Positions 41,459 through 49,608 of a DNA stretch of 64,000 bases are shown here, piece by piece. How positions within the stretch are numbered: the stretch's first letter is position 1; the number at the start of each line of letters is the position of its first letter. The stretch is from the NCBI GenBank assembly GCA_049322695.1, contig JBMORW010000064.1, forward strand, positions 62,001-126,000, in the 5' to 3' direction. The notes beneath the pieces are model-generated. The model saw only the letters and a program-made list of their open reading frames with translations, ran no database searches and was not told the origin of the DNA. The DNA comes from CALGKJ01 sp049322695. Lineage in GTDB: Bacteria > Bacillota > Clostridia > Lutisporales > Lutisporaceae. Made by a program: the position numbers and the translations under genes.

Positions 41459-41601
41459 TTATAACAATGCATCAACGCGGTCGAGACAAGCCACAACCTC
41501 TTCGCTAACCGAGACGCCTTTTGATAATTCAAGATAAGAGCTATCTAAGAATTCTTAAAAGGCTGTAAGCTCAGGGGTGTCGTAGAAGCAGGACGTTATG
41601 T
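41459..41601 (+). repeat. attC site 4
   Basis: R'' TTATAAC, R' GTTATGT, with a long extra central arm (CGCCTTTTGATAATT...AATTCTTAAAAGGC). H3 at 41,416-41,431 (GCAGC-GTCCAT-GCTGC); H5 of the next cassette at 41,635-41,647 (GGTC-GTCCT-GACC). Confidence 0.93.
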
Positions 41602-41656
41602 GACATGTGGCAGATTGTTTACCCGGTCGTCCTGACCTCGCTTACTAGAGCGTTTG

Positions 41657-41962
41657 CTAAAGAAGAAAGCTGTACTTGCGTTTACCCGATATTATACGTC
41701 TAATTTCAACTATATCTTCTATTACTACATAAAACACTAAATGGTTTTCTACAATAAGTACTCTATAGCCCAGCCTTTGAAGTCTTATATCTTTTGGTAC
41801 TACACCCATGTATGGAAAGTATTCCAGTTTTGAGATAGTTTCATCTACTTTATCAACAAAGTTTTTTGCTGATTGCGAACTATCATTCTTGATATAATCG
41901 ACTATATCATTTAAGTCATTGACAGCACTAGGTGAATATTCAATATTATATCTTTTTTCCAT
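41657..41962 (-). CDS. RelE/ParE-family toxin (cassette 5, reverse strand)
   Basis: This 101-residue protein begins with the ParE/RelE pattern YNIEYSPSAVNDLNDIVDYI and has FPYMGVVPKDIRLQRLGYRVLIVENHLVFYVV and VEIRRIISGKR. Such toxins cleave ribosome-bound mRNA or poison gyrase. It overlaps the antitoxin gene by 17 bp. The orientation is opposite to the array, which is common for toxin-antitoxin cassettes that carry their own promoter. It may stabilise the array against deletion. Confidence 0.92.
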   Translation of the reverse strand: MEKRYNIEYSPSAVNDLNDIVDYIKNDSSQSAKNFVDKVDETISKLEYFPYMGVVPKDIRLQRLGYRVLIVENHLVFYVVIEDIVEIRRIISGKRKYSFLL

Positions 41963-42222
41963 TGATAGTCTCCCTTAAGTCTCTCATCAGGTTTTTGTGC
42001 GAGACCCTTGGTGAAGCTGATTTACTTTCAGCCTCTGCTTCTGACAGCTTTTGGTACAGTTCAATTAGTGCTTGTTGTTTCTCATAGAGGGCAATACTCA
42101 TGACGACAAGGTCACCTTGACCATTCTTTGTTATAAATACAGGCTCTGATTCTGAATGACAAATATCAGCTATGTCATTGAAGTTATTTCGAAGATCCGA
42201 GATTGGTCTAATAATCGGCATA
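41946..42222 (-). CDS. Phd/YefM-family antitoxin (cassette 5, reverse strand)
   Basis: This antitoxin of about 91 residues starts MPIIRPISDLRNNFNDIADICHSESEP and continues VFITKNGQGDLVVMS, the typical Phd/YefM DNA-binding half; the C-terminal part would wrap the toxin. ATG 42222 is preferred over GTG 42230 because AAGGAG lies 8 bases before it. The promoter region just upstream holds paired ATTATGATAAT palindromes, probable autoregulatory operators. A damaged second copy lies at 52,636-52,803. Confidence 0.92.
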
Positions 42223-42237
42223 TAACTCACTCCTTAA

Positions 42238-42288
42238 AATTATCATAATTATGATAATATTATATCACGATTATGATAATTATATAAG
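42238..42288 (-). promoter_or_regulatory. Operator/promoter of the toxin-antitoxin cassette
   Basis: ATTATCATAATTATGATAAT and CACGATTATGATAATTATAT are overlapping palindromes just before the antitoxin start. The same arrangement is conserved before the antitoxin remnant at 52,826-52,870. Confidence 0.7.
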
Positions 42289-42346
42289 TGCAATTTTATT
42301 AAGGCGCCGCGTCCATGCGGCTATGCCGTTGAAGCCTCCACACGAC

Positions 42347-42439
42347 ACATAACAATGCATCTACGCTGTCGGGTTTTACCACATCCCCTTCGCTAACCGA
42401 GAGTAAGCTCAGGGGTGTCGTAGATGTGGAGCGTTATAT
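42347..42439 (+). repeat. attC site 5
   Basis: R'' ACATAAC, R' GTTATAT. H3 at 42,307-42,320 (CCGC-GTCCAT-GCGG); H5 of cassette 6 at 42,456-42,473 (TCGGG-CATCCATT-CCCGA). Cassette 5 ends 41,595-41,610 and 42,338-42,353 are inverted copies. Confidence 0.93.
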
Positions 42440-42627
42440 GCAATATGGCAAGTTGTCGGGCATCCATTCCCGAATTTCTTATAGAAAGCCTACGCAGAGC
42501 TGTATTCTCAAACCAGATAGTTAATGTATAACTTTCTATTATATATGTTCTTTCTATTTTACTATCTCGATTTTTTTATACTATAAGTGTATAAGTGTTC
42601 CAAAGCAATAAAGTGAGGTAACGATTT

Positions 42628-42909
42628 ATGAGCAAGAATAAATATGAAAGCTATAAAAGAATTCACAATTATGAGAATCCTTCAGAGATCGAGAAAGGTA
42701 AGATAAAGAAGGAAATCACTAATTACACAAAATACGCTACAAAGAGTAAAGAAGTAAGTAAAAAGATTTTAAAGGATTTTTCTGCATGTGATGATGAGAT
42801 ACTTGACAAATATGATGAGTTCAATCAGACAGCAGAAAAAGAAATTAGGAATGCAAAAGTGCACAAAACTAGGCTGAAAGTACTTTCTAAGAAGGAAGAT
42901 TTTATATAG
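42628..42909 (+). CDS. Small highly charged protein (cassette 6)
   Basis: I do not recognise this 93-residue protein. It is rich in Lys and Glu, predicted mostly helical (KGKIKKEITNYTKYATKSKEV and EFNQTAEKEIRNAKVHK), with no membrane segment or signal. The AGTGAGG site before ATG 42628 and its central position in a complete cassette support a real gene. Confidence 0.65.
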   Translation: MSKNKYESYKRIHNYENPSEIEKGKIKKEITNYTKYATKSKEVSKKILKDFSACDDEILDKYDEFNQTAEKEIRNAKVHKTRLKVLSKKEDFI

Positions 42910-42990
42910 ATAATCTAGACCATAAACACGTGGCATTTCTAAAGGGGTTGCCGTCCATGGCAACCTCTGAACAAGAAGTCGTCATACTGC

Positions 42991-43083
42991 AGATAACAAT
43001 GCATCTACGTGGACAGCACAAGGCACAGCCCCTTCATTAACCGAGAGTAAGCTCAGGGGTGTCGTAGACGCGTGACATTATAC
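42991..43083 (+). repeat. attC site 6, R' core G changed to A
   Basis: R'' AGATAAC; R' reads ATTATAC where GTTATAC is expected, altering the base at the crossover. H3 at 42,946-42,965 (GGTTGCC-GTCCAT-GGCAACC) and H5 of cassette 7 at 43,101-43,118 (CCCGCC-CTCCAT-GGCGGG) are both perfect. Confidence 0.9.
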
Positions 43084-43140
43084 GCAATGTGGCGTATCTT
43101 CCCGCCCTCCATGGCGGGTTTATAAACTTGGAGGTCTTGT

Positions 43141-43671
43141 ATGAGAGATATTATTCTAATAGGCCCAGTTGGGGTAGGAAAAAGTACAATTGCAAAGTTG
43201 CTTTCACAAAAACTTGAGATGTCACTATGTTCGCTTGATGATATTCGATGGACTTACTACAAAGAGATAGGGTTTAGCAATTTGAAGCAGAATTTTATAT
43301 TCTTTACTTCTGGAGTAAAGGGCGTATATAAGTATTGGAAGAAATATGAGGCGCATGCAGTAAAACGAGTTTTAGAATCATACGGCGATTGTGTTTTTGA
43401 TTTTGGTGCAGGTCACTCAGTATATGAAGATGAAGAACTATTTCAGAAAGTTAAAAATGTACTTGAGCCATATGACAATATAATACTACTTTTACCTTGT
43501 GATGATATAGTAAAGTCAATGGAGATTCTGAATAAAAGAAATAAATGTGTACTCAATGAACACTTTTTAACACACTATTCAAATAGAAAATTGGCAAAAT
43601 TCATTGTCTACACAAATGGAAAAACAGAAGAAGATGTAAGTAATGAAATAATTGAAATGATATCAAAATGA
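43141..43671 (+). CDS. P-loop kinase, shikimate-kinase-like (cassette 7)
   Basis: This 176-residue protein starts MRDIILIGPVGVGKSTIAKLLSQKL, a clear Walker A, and has SLDDIRWTYYKEIGF like the substrate-binding Asp of shikimate kinases, then VFDFGAGHSVYEDEELF. The lid Arg region is NKRNKCVLNEHF. It is likely a small-molecule kinase with unknown substrate; its length matches shikimate kinase. TTGGAGG lies before ATG 43141. Confidence 0.85.
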   Translation: MRDIILIGPVGVGKSTIAKLLSQKLEMSLCSLDDIRWTYYKEIGFSNLKQNFIFFTSGVKGVYKYWKKYEAHAVKRVLESYGDCVFDFGAGHSVYEDEELFQKVKNVLEPYDNIILLLPCDDIVKSMEILNKRNKCVLNEHFLTHYSNRKLAKFIVYTNGKTEEDVSNEIIEMISK

Positions 43672-43731
43672 TGATCTCGCTTAAAGTGGCTGACCTTCTT
43701 GTCAGCCGCTGAAGCTAGGGCACCGTACTGT

Positions 43732-43823
43732 GTATAGCAATGCATCTACGCTGTTGGGTTGCACCACAGCACCTTCGTTAACTGAGAGTAAGTTAGGGGC
43801 GTCGTGAATGTGTGACGTTATAT
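43732..43823 (+). repeat. attC site 7, R'' altered
   Basis: R'' reads GTATAGC (AAC changed to AGC); R' is GTTATAT. H3 at 43,688-43,707 (GGCTGAC-CTTCTT-GTCAGCC); H5 of cassette 8 at 43,842-43,858 (CGCGA...TCGCG). Confidence 0.9.
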
Positions 43824-43911
43824 AAAATTCCCTACATTTGTCGCGACATCGTATCGCGTTTTGTCAGGGCAATAACTTAAGGTTATATAAATTCAAGGGG
43901 AGGAAAATGTT

Positions 43912-44328
43912 ATGGAAAGAATAACAATGTGTGGTTACAGATGTGATTTATGTAAGGCGTTTGCTCCCAACATTAAGAAGGAAGATCAAAGGGAGCAACT
44001 GAGCAACATCTGGAATAAATATTACGAGCTAAACATTTCACCAGAAAACATATACTGTGATGGTTGCAGATGCAATAAAGAGAACGCAAAGAGGATAGAT
44101 ATGAGTTGTCCCGTTCGGAAATGCGTAATAGATAGAAATATTCACAGTTGTGGAGATTGTGACGATTTACCATGCAATACCTTCGAAGAAAGAAAAGGAC
44201 TTTCAATTGATGAGGCAAAAGAGAAATTAGGAAGTGAGTTCTGTATATCTGAGTATAATGATTTTTTACTTGCATATGACAATTTTACTAGAATTGAAAA
44301 GTATCGAAAGAATAAGCAAGTTAAGTAA
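43912..44328 (+). CDS. DUF3795-type cysteine-rich protein (cassette 8)
   Basis: This 138-residue protein has the DUF3795 pattern: MCGYRCDLCKAF at the start, YCDGCRCNKENAKRIDMSCPVRKCV in the middle and HSCGDCDDLPCNTFEE near residue 90. Eleven cysteines could bind zinc or iron-sulfur clusters. The biochemical role of the family is unknown to me. GGGGAGG precedes ATG 43912. Confidence 0.88.
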   Translation: MERITMCGYRCDLCKAFAPNIKKEDQREQLSNIWNKYYELNISPENIYCDGCRCNKENAKRIDMSCPVRKCVIDRNIHSCGDCDDLPCNTFEERKGLSIDEAKEKLGSEFCISEYNDFLLAYDNFTRIEKYRKNKQVK

Positions 44329-44382
44329 TTATGAGGGTCGGACGTCCGTGCTCGACTCTGGCTTCGCGGGGCAGGGAACTTT

Positions 44383-44457
44383 ACATAACAATGCACCTAT
44401 GCTGGCGAAGACATATCCTGTAAAGCTCAGGGGAGTCGTAGATGCGAACCGTTATTG
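44383..44457 (+). repeat. attC site 8
   Basis: R'' ACATAAC, R' GTTATTG; at 75 bp it is the shortest site, with the central CCCC/GGGG arm reduced. H5 of cassette 9 at 44,476-44,493 (CCGTGC-ATCCTT-GCACGG). The H3 near 44,335-44,356 is weak. Confidence 0.88.
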
Positions 44458-44586
44458 GAAAGATGGGGCCAAAAGCCGTGCATCCTTGCACGGTATGTAT
44501 AAGAATGACGTTGGAGAATTTATTAAGTACGTGATATTTGAAACTACAAGCTTGAGATTATTTATATAGTGTACAGGAGGATAAAT

Positions 44587-45159
44587 ATGAGCAAATCACT
44601 TGGTGAGATGACAAATGAAGAATTGTGGCAATTGTTTCCGATAATTCTTGAAGAACACAATCCTGCATGGAAAGAAAGATATATTGAAGAAAAATCTATA
44701 TTAGAAAAAGTGATTGGCAAATCAAATATCAAACAGATTGACCATATAGGCAGTACTTCAATCCCAAATATAATTGCCAAACCTACCGTTGATATTTTGC
44801 TTCAAATTAATGATGATACAGACATTGAACAGCTCTTTAACAATATGGACGCTGCTGGATATGAGTGTAATAAAATTCCTAAAAACCCTGCTCCCCATTT
44901 AACCTTCCTAAAAGGCTATACCCAACGAGGATTTGAAGGTCAAGTATTCCATATCCATGTTCGTTATAGCGGAGATTGGGATGAACTATATTTTAGAGAC
45001 TATTTAATAAAACATCCAGATGTCGCTGATGAATATGGTAAGCTAAAGCTTGAGTTGAAACCTCAATTTGAGCATGATAGAGATGGGTATACATATGCAA
45101 AAACTGATTTTGTAAAAAAGATAAATTGCTTAGCACGACAAGAATTACAGAATAAATAA
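44587..45159 (+). CDS. GrpB-family protein (cassette 9)
   Basis: This 190-residue protein matches the GrpB/UPF0157 nucleotidyltransferase-like family: HNPAWKERYIEEKSIL, then IDHIGSTSIPNIIAKPTVDILLQI, the diagnostic segment near residue 60, and VFHIHVRYSGDWDELYFRDYLIKHP. The family has a nucleotidyltransferase fold, with the GS and DxD-like residues visible, but its physiological role is uncertain. ATG 44587 follows AGGAGG. GrpB genes are common cassette cargo in other integrons, from memory. Confidence 0.93.
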   Translation: MSKSLGEMTNEELWQLFPIILEEHNPAWKERYIEEKSILEKVIGKSNIKQIDHIGSTSIPNIIAKPTVDILLQINDDTDIEQLFNNMDAAGYECNKIPKNPAPHLTFLKGYTQRGFEGQVFHIHVRYSGDWDELYFRDYLIKHPDVADEYGKLKLELKPQFEHDRDGYTYAKTDFVKKINCLARQELQNK

Positions 45160-45535
45160 CCCTTGAAATATAAGCATTATACGAAGTAAAGTTGGTTCGT
45201 TATACTTATATGTCGTGAAATAAGTGGTTTGCGGAGAGAAGTTTAAGGGGCTCCCATCCGTGGTCGCCTCTGAATCACTAGGCCTCATCCATCAGATAAC
45301 AATGCATCTACGCTGTCGGGTTTTACCACATCCCCTTCGCTAACCGAGTCAGCATCTTAGAACCTAAGAGCTCGTGAACTCGCACTAAGGCTCTAAGACA
45401 CTTGTAAGCTCAGGGGCGTCGTAGCTGCGCGACGTTATATGAAAGGTGGAGCAATTGTCGCGCCGTCCTGTTGCGTTTAGAAAGAATATCGCTGTAAGCT
45501 ATTTTATGCAAGAATAAGCAAAGTAGGGAGGTACA
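45160..45535. other. Junction between cassettes 9 and 10
   Basis: These 376 bases hold attC 9 and its flanking hairpins plus an AT-rich leader. No gene is seen. Confidence 0.7.
45294..45440 (+). repeat. attC site 9
   Basis: R'' AGATAAC, R' GTTATAT, with an extra central arm (GTCAGCATCTTAGAACC...CTAAGACAC). H5 of cassette 10 lies about 45,457-45,476 (TGTCGCGCCGTCCTGTTGCG). Confidence 0.92.
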
Positions 45536-45886
45536 ATGAAGAATATTAATAGAACAGTATCAATAATTATATTAATAATAATAATTATAGTTATATATGG
45601 ATGCGTGCCAAAAACAAAAAATAGTGATTATCCCATAGCAATAATGTGGGGGAATAGTGTTTACGGACTATCTATAGAAGAGGTTTATGATGAAAATCTG
45701 GCAGAGCAAATTGGAGAAGTAATACGTGTTAAAGAACCAATGCCAGAAAAGAACGGAGATGCAAATTTTATACCTATTGGGAGTAAAGTTTTTAGAATTA
45801 AAAGTATAGATATAAAAGATGCAATAGCAGTTGAAAAAAATGGTACTACTTACAAAGCTACAATTTTACAAAATCACAGGGAATGA
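45536..45886 (+). CDS. Small predicted lipoprotein (cassette 10)
   Basis: This 116-residue protein has an N-terminal hydrophobic stretch of Ile-rich sequence ending VIYGC at residues 19-23, a plausible lipobox with Cys23 as the lipid anchor. The mature part is about 94 residues, polar, and unrecognised. It would be exported and anchored outside the membrane. GGGAGG precedes ATG 45536. Confidence 0.75.
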   Translation: MKNINRTVSIIILIIIIIVIYGCVPKTKNSDYPIAIMWGNSVYGLSIEEVYDENLAEQIGEVIRVKEPMPEKNGDANFIPIGSKVFRIKSIDIKDAIAVEKNGTTYKATILQNHRE

Positions 45887-45961
45887 ATCCTTATATTACA
45901 TATATGTATTAGGCGTATTAATATAGGATGCTGCTCTTGCCTCTGCGGGGCTCGACCCTTC

Positions 45962-46105
45962 ATATAAAAATGCATCTACGCTGTCAGTAAAAGACACATC
46001 CCCTTTGTTAACCGAGTTAGTCGCTGCATTAGTCCACCCAAAGGGTACCCGGGCATCAGCAAATCCTTGTAAGTTCGCGTGCGTCGCAAACACGCACCGT
46101 TATAT
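45962..46105 (+). repeat. attC site 10, R'' altered
   Basis: R'' reads ATATAAA (last C lost); R' is GTTATAT. An extra central arm contains CCAAAGGGTACCCGGGCAT. H5 of cassette 11 about 46,121-46,141. Confidence 0.88.
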
Positions 46106-46191
46106 GTAATAGTGGGCAAAGACCGCGCATCCTTGAGCGGATTTAGTCTGGGATGTTTCAGAAGAAGAAATAAAAGAAATGAGGTTTTAGC

Positions 46192-46803
46192 TTGTATTGT
46201 ATTAATAGAGATAATCTGAAGAAAGCATACAACAATAATGCTCACATAAGAGAAAAAAATGAGATGCAAGACTGGAAGGTAAAACCACGAGAAGTGTTCT
46301 TGCAAATCATAAAGAAAGAAGGAAAAAGCACTATTTTAGATATTGGTGCTGGGCACGGTAGAGACAGTAAATTTTTCAAGGATAGCAACTTGCAAGTAAC
46401 TGCAGTTGATTTATCTGATGAGATGGTAAGACTATGTCGAGATAAAGGTATTGAAGCATATGAACTGGATTTCCATGAGCTTCATAGAATAGATAAATCT
46501 TTTGATGCAGTATGGGCTATGAATAGTCTGTTGCATGTTGAGAAGAACTATTTACCTCAAGTATTACAAGGTATAAAAGATAAATTAAAACCTTCAGGAT
46601 TATTTTTCATGGGTGTATATGGTGGGGAAGATAAAGAAGGCATTTGGGAGGAAGATTTTTATTCTCCCCAAAGATTCTTCTCATTTTATACAGATGATTC
46701 TATAAAAAGAATAGTATCGGAATTTTTTGTGTTGGTAAGTTTTGAGAGGATAGAAACTGGCAGTAAATATTACTTCCAATCGATAGTGTTGAGGAAAGAG
46801 TAG
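46192..46803 (+). CDS. Class I SAM-dependent methyltransferase (cassette 11)
   Basis: This 203-residue protein has motif I ILDIGAGHGRDSKFF near residue 48, motif II TAVDLSDEMVRLC with the ribose-binding Asp, and a motif IV-like region SFDAVWAMNSLLHVEK. It belongs to the methyltransferase_11/25 group; the methyl acceptor is unknown. The start is taken as TTG 46192 after GAGG, though a start further downstream cannot be excluded. Confidence 0.9.
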   Translation: MYCINRDNLKKAYNNNAHIREKNEMQDWKVKPREVFLQIIKKEGKSTILDIGAGHGRDSKFFKDSNLQVTAVDLSDEMVRLCRDKGIEAYELDFHELHRIDKSFDAVWAMNSLLHVEKNYLPQVLQGIKDKLKPSGLFFMGVYGGEDKEGIWEEDFYSPQRFFSFYTDDSIKRIVSEFFVLVSFERIETGSKYYFQSIVLRKE

Positions 46804-46860
46804 TTTTTTTAGGGAGGTCGTCTTCCTTGACGGCCTTGGCTCTGCGGGACCCCCTACTGC

Positions 46861-47011
46861 ATATGACAATGCATCTACGCTGTCGGCACAAACCCACATC
46901 CCCTTTGCTAACCTAGTCGGACATGTCTTCAACAAGTGCTGAGGGGTCAGTATTAAGATTCAGCCAAGTCCTGTAAGCTCAGGGGGGAGTCCTAGATGCG
47001 TGACGTTATGT
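46861..47011 (+). repeat. attC site 11, R'' altered
   Basis: R'' reads ATATGAC (AAC to GAC); R' is GTTATGT, with an extra central arm. H3 about 46,814-46,832 (GGTCGTC-TTCCTT-GACGGCC). Confidence 0.88.
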
Positions 47012-47087
47012 GAAAGATGCCTCATTTTACTGTTAGGGTAGTGCTAATGAGCTTATTTATAGAGTAGAAGTAGAAAGAAGGTAAGGC

Positions 47088-47564
47088 ATGAAAAGGAATA
47101 ATATTCGAATAGCTACTTTTCTGAAGCTTTTTGTTTCATATTTCGCAGTTCTGTCAGTAATAAACTTAGTAGTTATTGTATTTAGAAGTGTGTTTGGTCT
47201 TGCTTTTTTCAGGAATTATGGGTTATACAGTTTTGCATCTTTAGTTTTTACTTCTTTCTTATATTCGTTGATAATAGTCCCCAATTTTGCATATGTAAGA
47301 AAAGTAGTAAGGATTGATAATAAATCTGTTGATTCACAGAAGTTAAAAGATGCTATGGAAAGAATGGAATGGAAAATAAAATCAGAAAGTTCTAATAGCA
47401 TTATTTATGTTTCATTGTTTTCATCTGGTATTTGGAATGAGATGATTTCTATAAACTTTACTGATATGGAAATGTACATCTATGGTCCAAAAAAATTTGT
47501 GAAAAACCTTATTATTCTAGCTGGCTTTACTTACGAAGCGTATGATGTCTATATTTCTACTTAA
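47088..47564 (+). CDS. Membrane protein with two helices (cassette 12)
   Basis: This 158-residue protein has two N-terminal membrane helices (about residues 10-32 and 44-68) and a soluble C-terminal half with GIWNEMISINFTDMEMYIYGP. No family is recognised. AAGAAGGTAAGG precedes ATG 47088. It is a complete cassette with one gene. Confidence 0.7.
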   Translation: MKRNNIRIATFLKLFVSYFAVLSVINLVVIVFRSVFGLAFFRNYGLYSFASLVFTSFLYSLIIVPNFAYVRKVVRIDNKSVDSQKLKDAMERMEWKIKSESSNSIIYVSLFSSGIWNEMISINFTDMEMYIYGPKKFVKNLIILAGFTYEAYDVYIST

Positions 47565-47617
47565 TGTAGTTAATATTAGGAATTGTTAAGGTAATGCATT
47601 AGAGAGAGGCATCCATC

Positions 47618-47709
47618 ACATACAATGCATCTACGTGGACAGCACAAGGCACATCCCCTTTGCTAGCCGAGAGTAAGCTCAGGGGAGTCGCAGATGCGGA
47701 CCGTTATAC
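47618..47709 (+). repeat. attC site 12, R'' with one base deleted
   Basis: R'' region reads ACATACAATGC, where ACATAACAATGC is expected. R' is GTTATAC. The upstream H3 is reduced to GAGAGGCATCCATC. Confidence 0.85.
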
Positions 47710-47810
47710 GAAAGGTTGAGCATTTTTGCGCGTCAGTGGTGCAACAGAAAGTCTGCAGTAGCAATAAAGCGAAATATTAATAGTATATACAACAAATGCG
47801 GAGGTTGAAT

Positions 47811-48428
47811 ATGAATGATAACCATATAAAAGAATTAATAGAAAATTTCAAGTTAAGAAATATTGAAGTAGAGTATTTTGAAACTTTAGAAGAGGTTAAA
47901 AAACATGTATTAAACATAATTCCTATTACATGCTCCGTTGGAATAGGGCATTCAAAAACTCTTCAGGCAATGGACATAGTGCAAAGTTTAATTATCAGGG
48001 GAAATCTTGTTTATGACAAAGAGTTAGCCAAAACGGCAGAAGAAAGAAAAACTTTGAAAAAGAAGGCGCTCTTAGCAGATTGGTATATTACTGGTTCAAA
48101 TGCTGTTTCAGTAGATGGACGAATTGTTAACATTGACCATAGCGGCAATAGAGTCGCTGCAATTAGCTTTGGTCCAGACAAGGTTATAGTTATAGTAGGA
48201 AAAAACAAGATTGTAAGTACAGTTTATGATGCAATAGATAGAGCTAAAAATATATCATCACCTTTAAATGCGAAGAGAGCAGGATATAATCCTCCTTGTG
48301 TCTGCATGAAGAAATGCATAGATTGCGTTTCTAAAGATAGAGTATGTAATATTCTTTCTATAATTGAGGGTCAATCAGATAGTGATAGAATCAAGTTAAT
48401 AATAGTTAATGAAGAGTATGGCTTTTAA
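47811..48428 (+). CDS. LUD-domain protein (LutC/YkgG-like) (cassette 13, first gene)
   Basis: This 205-residue protein has the LUD/DUF162 core: VGIGHSKTLQAMDIV, then DWYITGSNAVSVDGRIVNIDHSGNRVAA and GPDKVIVIVGKNKIV. Four late cysteines (CVCMKKCIDC) may bind metal. Related LutC-type proteins act in lactate utilisation; stand-alone LUD proteins have unknown roles. ATG 47811 follows GGAGG. It shares a cassette with the MNIO-like gene 22 bp downstream. Confidence 0.9.
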   Translation: MNDNHIKELIENFKLRNIEVEYFETLEEVKKHVLNIIPITCSVGIGHSKTLQAMDIVQSLIIRGNLVYDKELAKTAEERKTLKKKALLADWYITGSNAVSVDGRIVNIDHSGNRVAAISFGPDKVIVIVGKNKIVSTVYDAIDRAKNISSPLNAKRAGYNPPCVCMKKCIDCVSKDRVCNILSIIEGQSDSDRIKLIIVNEEYGF

Positions 48429-48449
48429 TATATATAAGCGAGGTAGCAC

Positions 48450-49265
48450 ATGAAAATAGGTTGCAATTTGTCAACAGAGTTAATGGTTTTAATTGACAAG
48501 CAAAAATTGTCAGTAGATTATGTGAAAGTTGCTTTATCTAAATTAGATGAAAAAATCCCGCTAGAATATAAGAACTATGGAATTTTATTATTGCATGGAA
48601 TAGGAGTAGATGTACCACAACATACTGGTGCTGCAAATTTGGAAAATTTGGATTGGGATAGGGTTAGATACACAATAGATTTTTTCGATAGCAAGTTTAT
48701 AGGGTTGCATTGTGGGGCATATATGTCTGACTGGCAAGAAGAAGAAATTACTTATGAGATGGTAAAAGAGCGTATGGGATATTGCTTAAAAGTATGGAAA
48801 AGAAATCTGACTATTGACATACTTATTGAAAATTTACCATATACACCATACTATGAAAAGAATAATTCTAGAATTATTAAACACTCAGTGTCACCTAGAC
48901 TTATTAATGAATTATGCATTGAACAAGAAGTAGGGTTATTACTTGATATTGCACATGCAAAAGTATCGGCTAGCGGGCTAAGTATACCTGTAAAAGAGTA
49001 TTTAGATGCATTGCCGCTTGATAGAGTAAGAGAAGTACATGTAGTGGGTACTAGAGATACAGTGGATGGATTAAGAGATAGCCATCTGGAAATGGATAAG
49101 GAAGATTATGAAATATTAGAATATGTTATTCAAAGATCTAATCCCGAAATAGTCACATTAGAGTATGGTGGTTTTGGAGAGCATTATTTATGGAGAAGTA
49201 ATATTGATGCTATTGAAAGACAGTTAAAAAGAATTAGAGAAATAGTCTATAAAAATTATAAGTAA
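48450..49265 (+). CDS. DUF692/MNIO-family TIM-barrel protein (cassette 13, second gene)
   Basis: This 271-residue protein matches the multinuclear non-haem iron oxygenase-like (MbnB/DUF692) TIM barrel. Possible metal ligands are seen in FIGLHCGAY, ILIENLPYTP, LLLDIAHAKVSASG, VREVHVVGT and LRDSHLEMD, the expected His/Asn/Asp/Glu series. MNIO enzymes modify cysteines or other residues in ribosomal peptides with a partner protein. No precursor peptide or usual partner is visible here, so the substrate is unknown. A xylose-isomerase-like sugar isomerase is the alternative. GAGG precedes ATG 48450. Confidence 0.75.
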   Translation: MKIGCNLSTELMVLIDKQKLSVDYVKVALSKLDEKIPLEYKNYGILLLHGIGVDVPQHTGAANLENLDWDRVRYTIDFFDSKFIGLHCGAYMSDWQEEEITYEMVKERMGYCLKVWKRNLTIDILIENLPYTPYYEKNNSRIIKHSVSPRLINELCIEQEVGLLLDIAHAKVSASGLSIPVKEYLDALPLDRVREVHVVGTRDTVDGLRDSHLEMDKEDYEILEYVIQRSNPEIVTLEYGGFGEHYLWRSNIDAIERQLKRIREIVYKNYK

Positions 49266-49608
49266 TTATCATGTAGAGATTTAAAGATCGCAGCGTCCTT
49301 GCCGCTCTTGTAACTGCAGGGCTCGACCCTTCATTAACTTTGCATCTACGCGGACAGGGACAAGCTCACAACCCTTCGCTAACCGAGTCGGTTTCTGACT
49401 AGTCCATAACCCAAAGGGTCCCGGGCATAAGCAGCTCTTTGTCAGGCTCCGAGGTGTCACAATGCGGACCGTTAGGCGAAAGATAACGCAGTTTTCCGGC
49501 CGTCATTGGCCGGGTTAAGCATATTGTCAGTATAATCCAAGTGAACTAATAAATATTATGTCATCACAAATTTATAAGTCACAATATACACTTACAAGGA
49601 GAAGAATT
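49266..49608. other. Junction between cassettes 13 and 14
   Basis: These 343 bases hold an H3 hairpin near 49,289-49,305, attC 13, H5 and a leader. No gene is seen. Confidence 0.7.
49332..49477 (+). repeat. attC site 13
   Basis: R'' CATTAAC (variant), R' GTTAGGC, with an extra central arm that includes CCAAAGGGTCCCGGGCAT as in site 10. H5 of cassette 14 at 49,496-49,513 (CCGGCC-GTCATT-GGCCGG). Confidence 0.88.
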
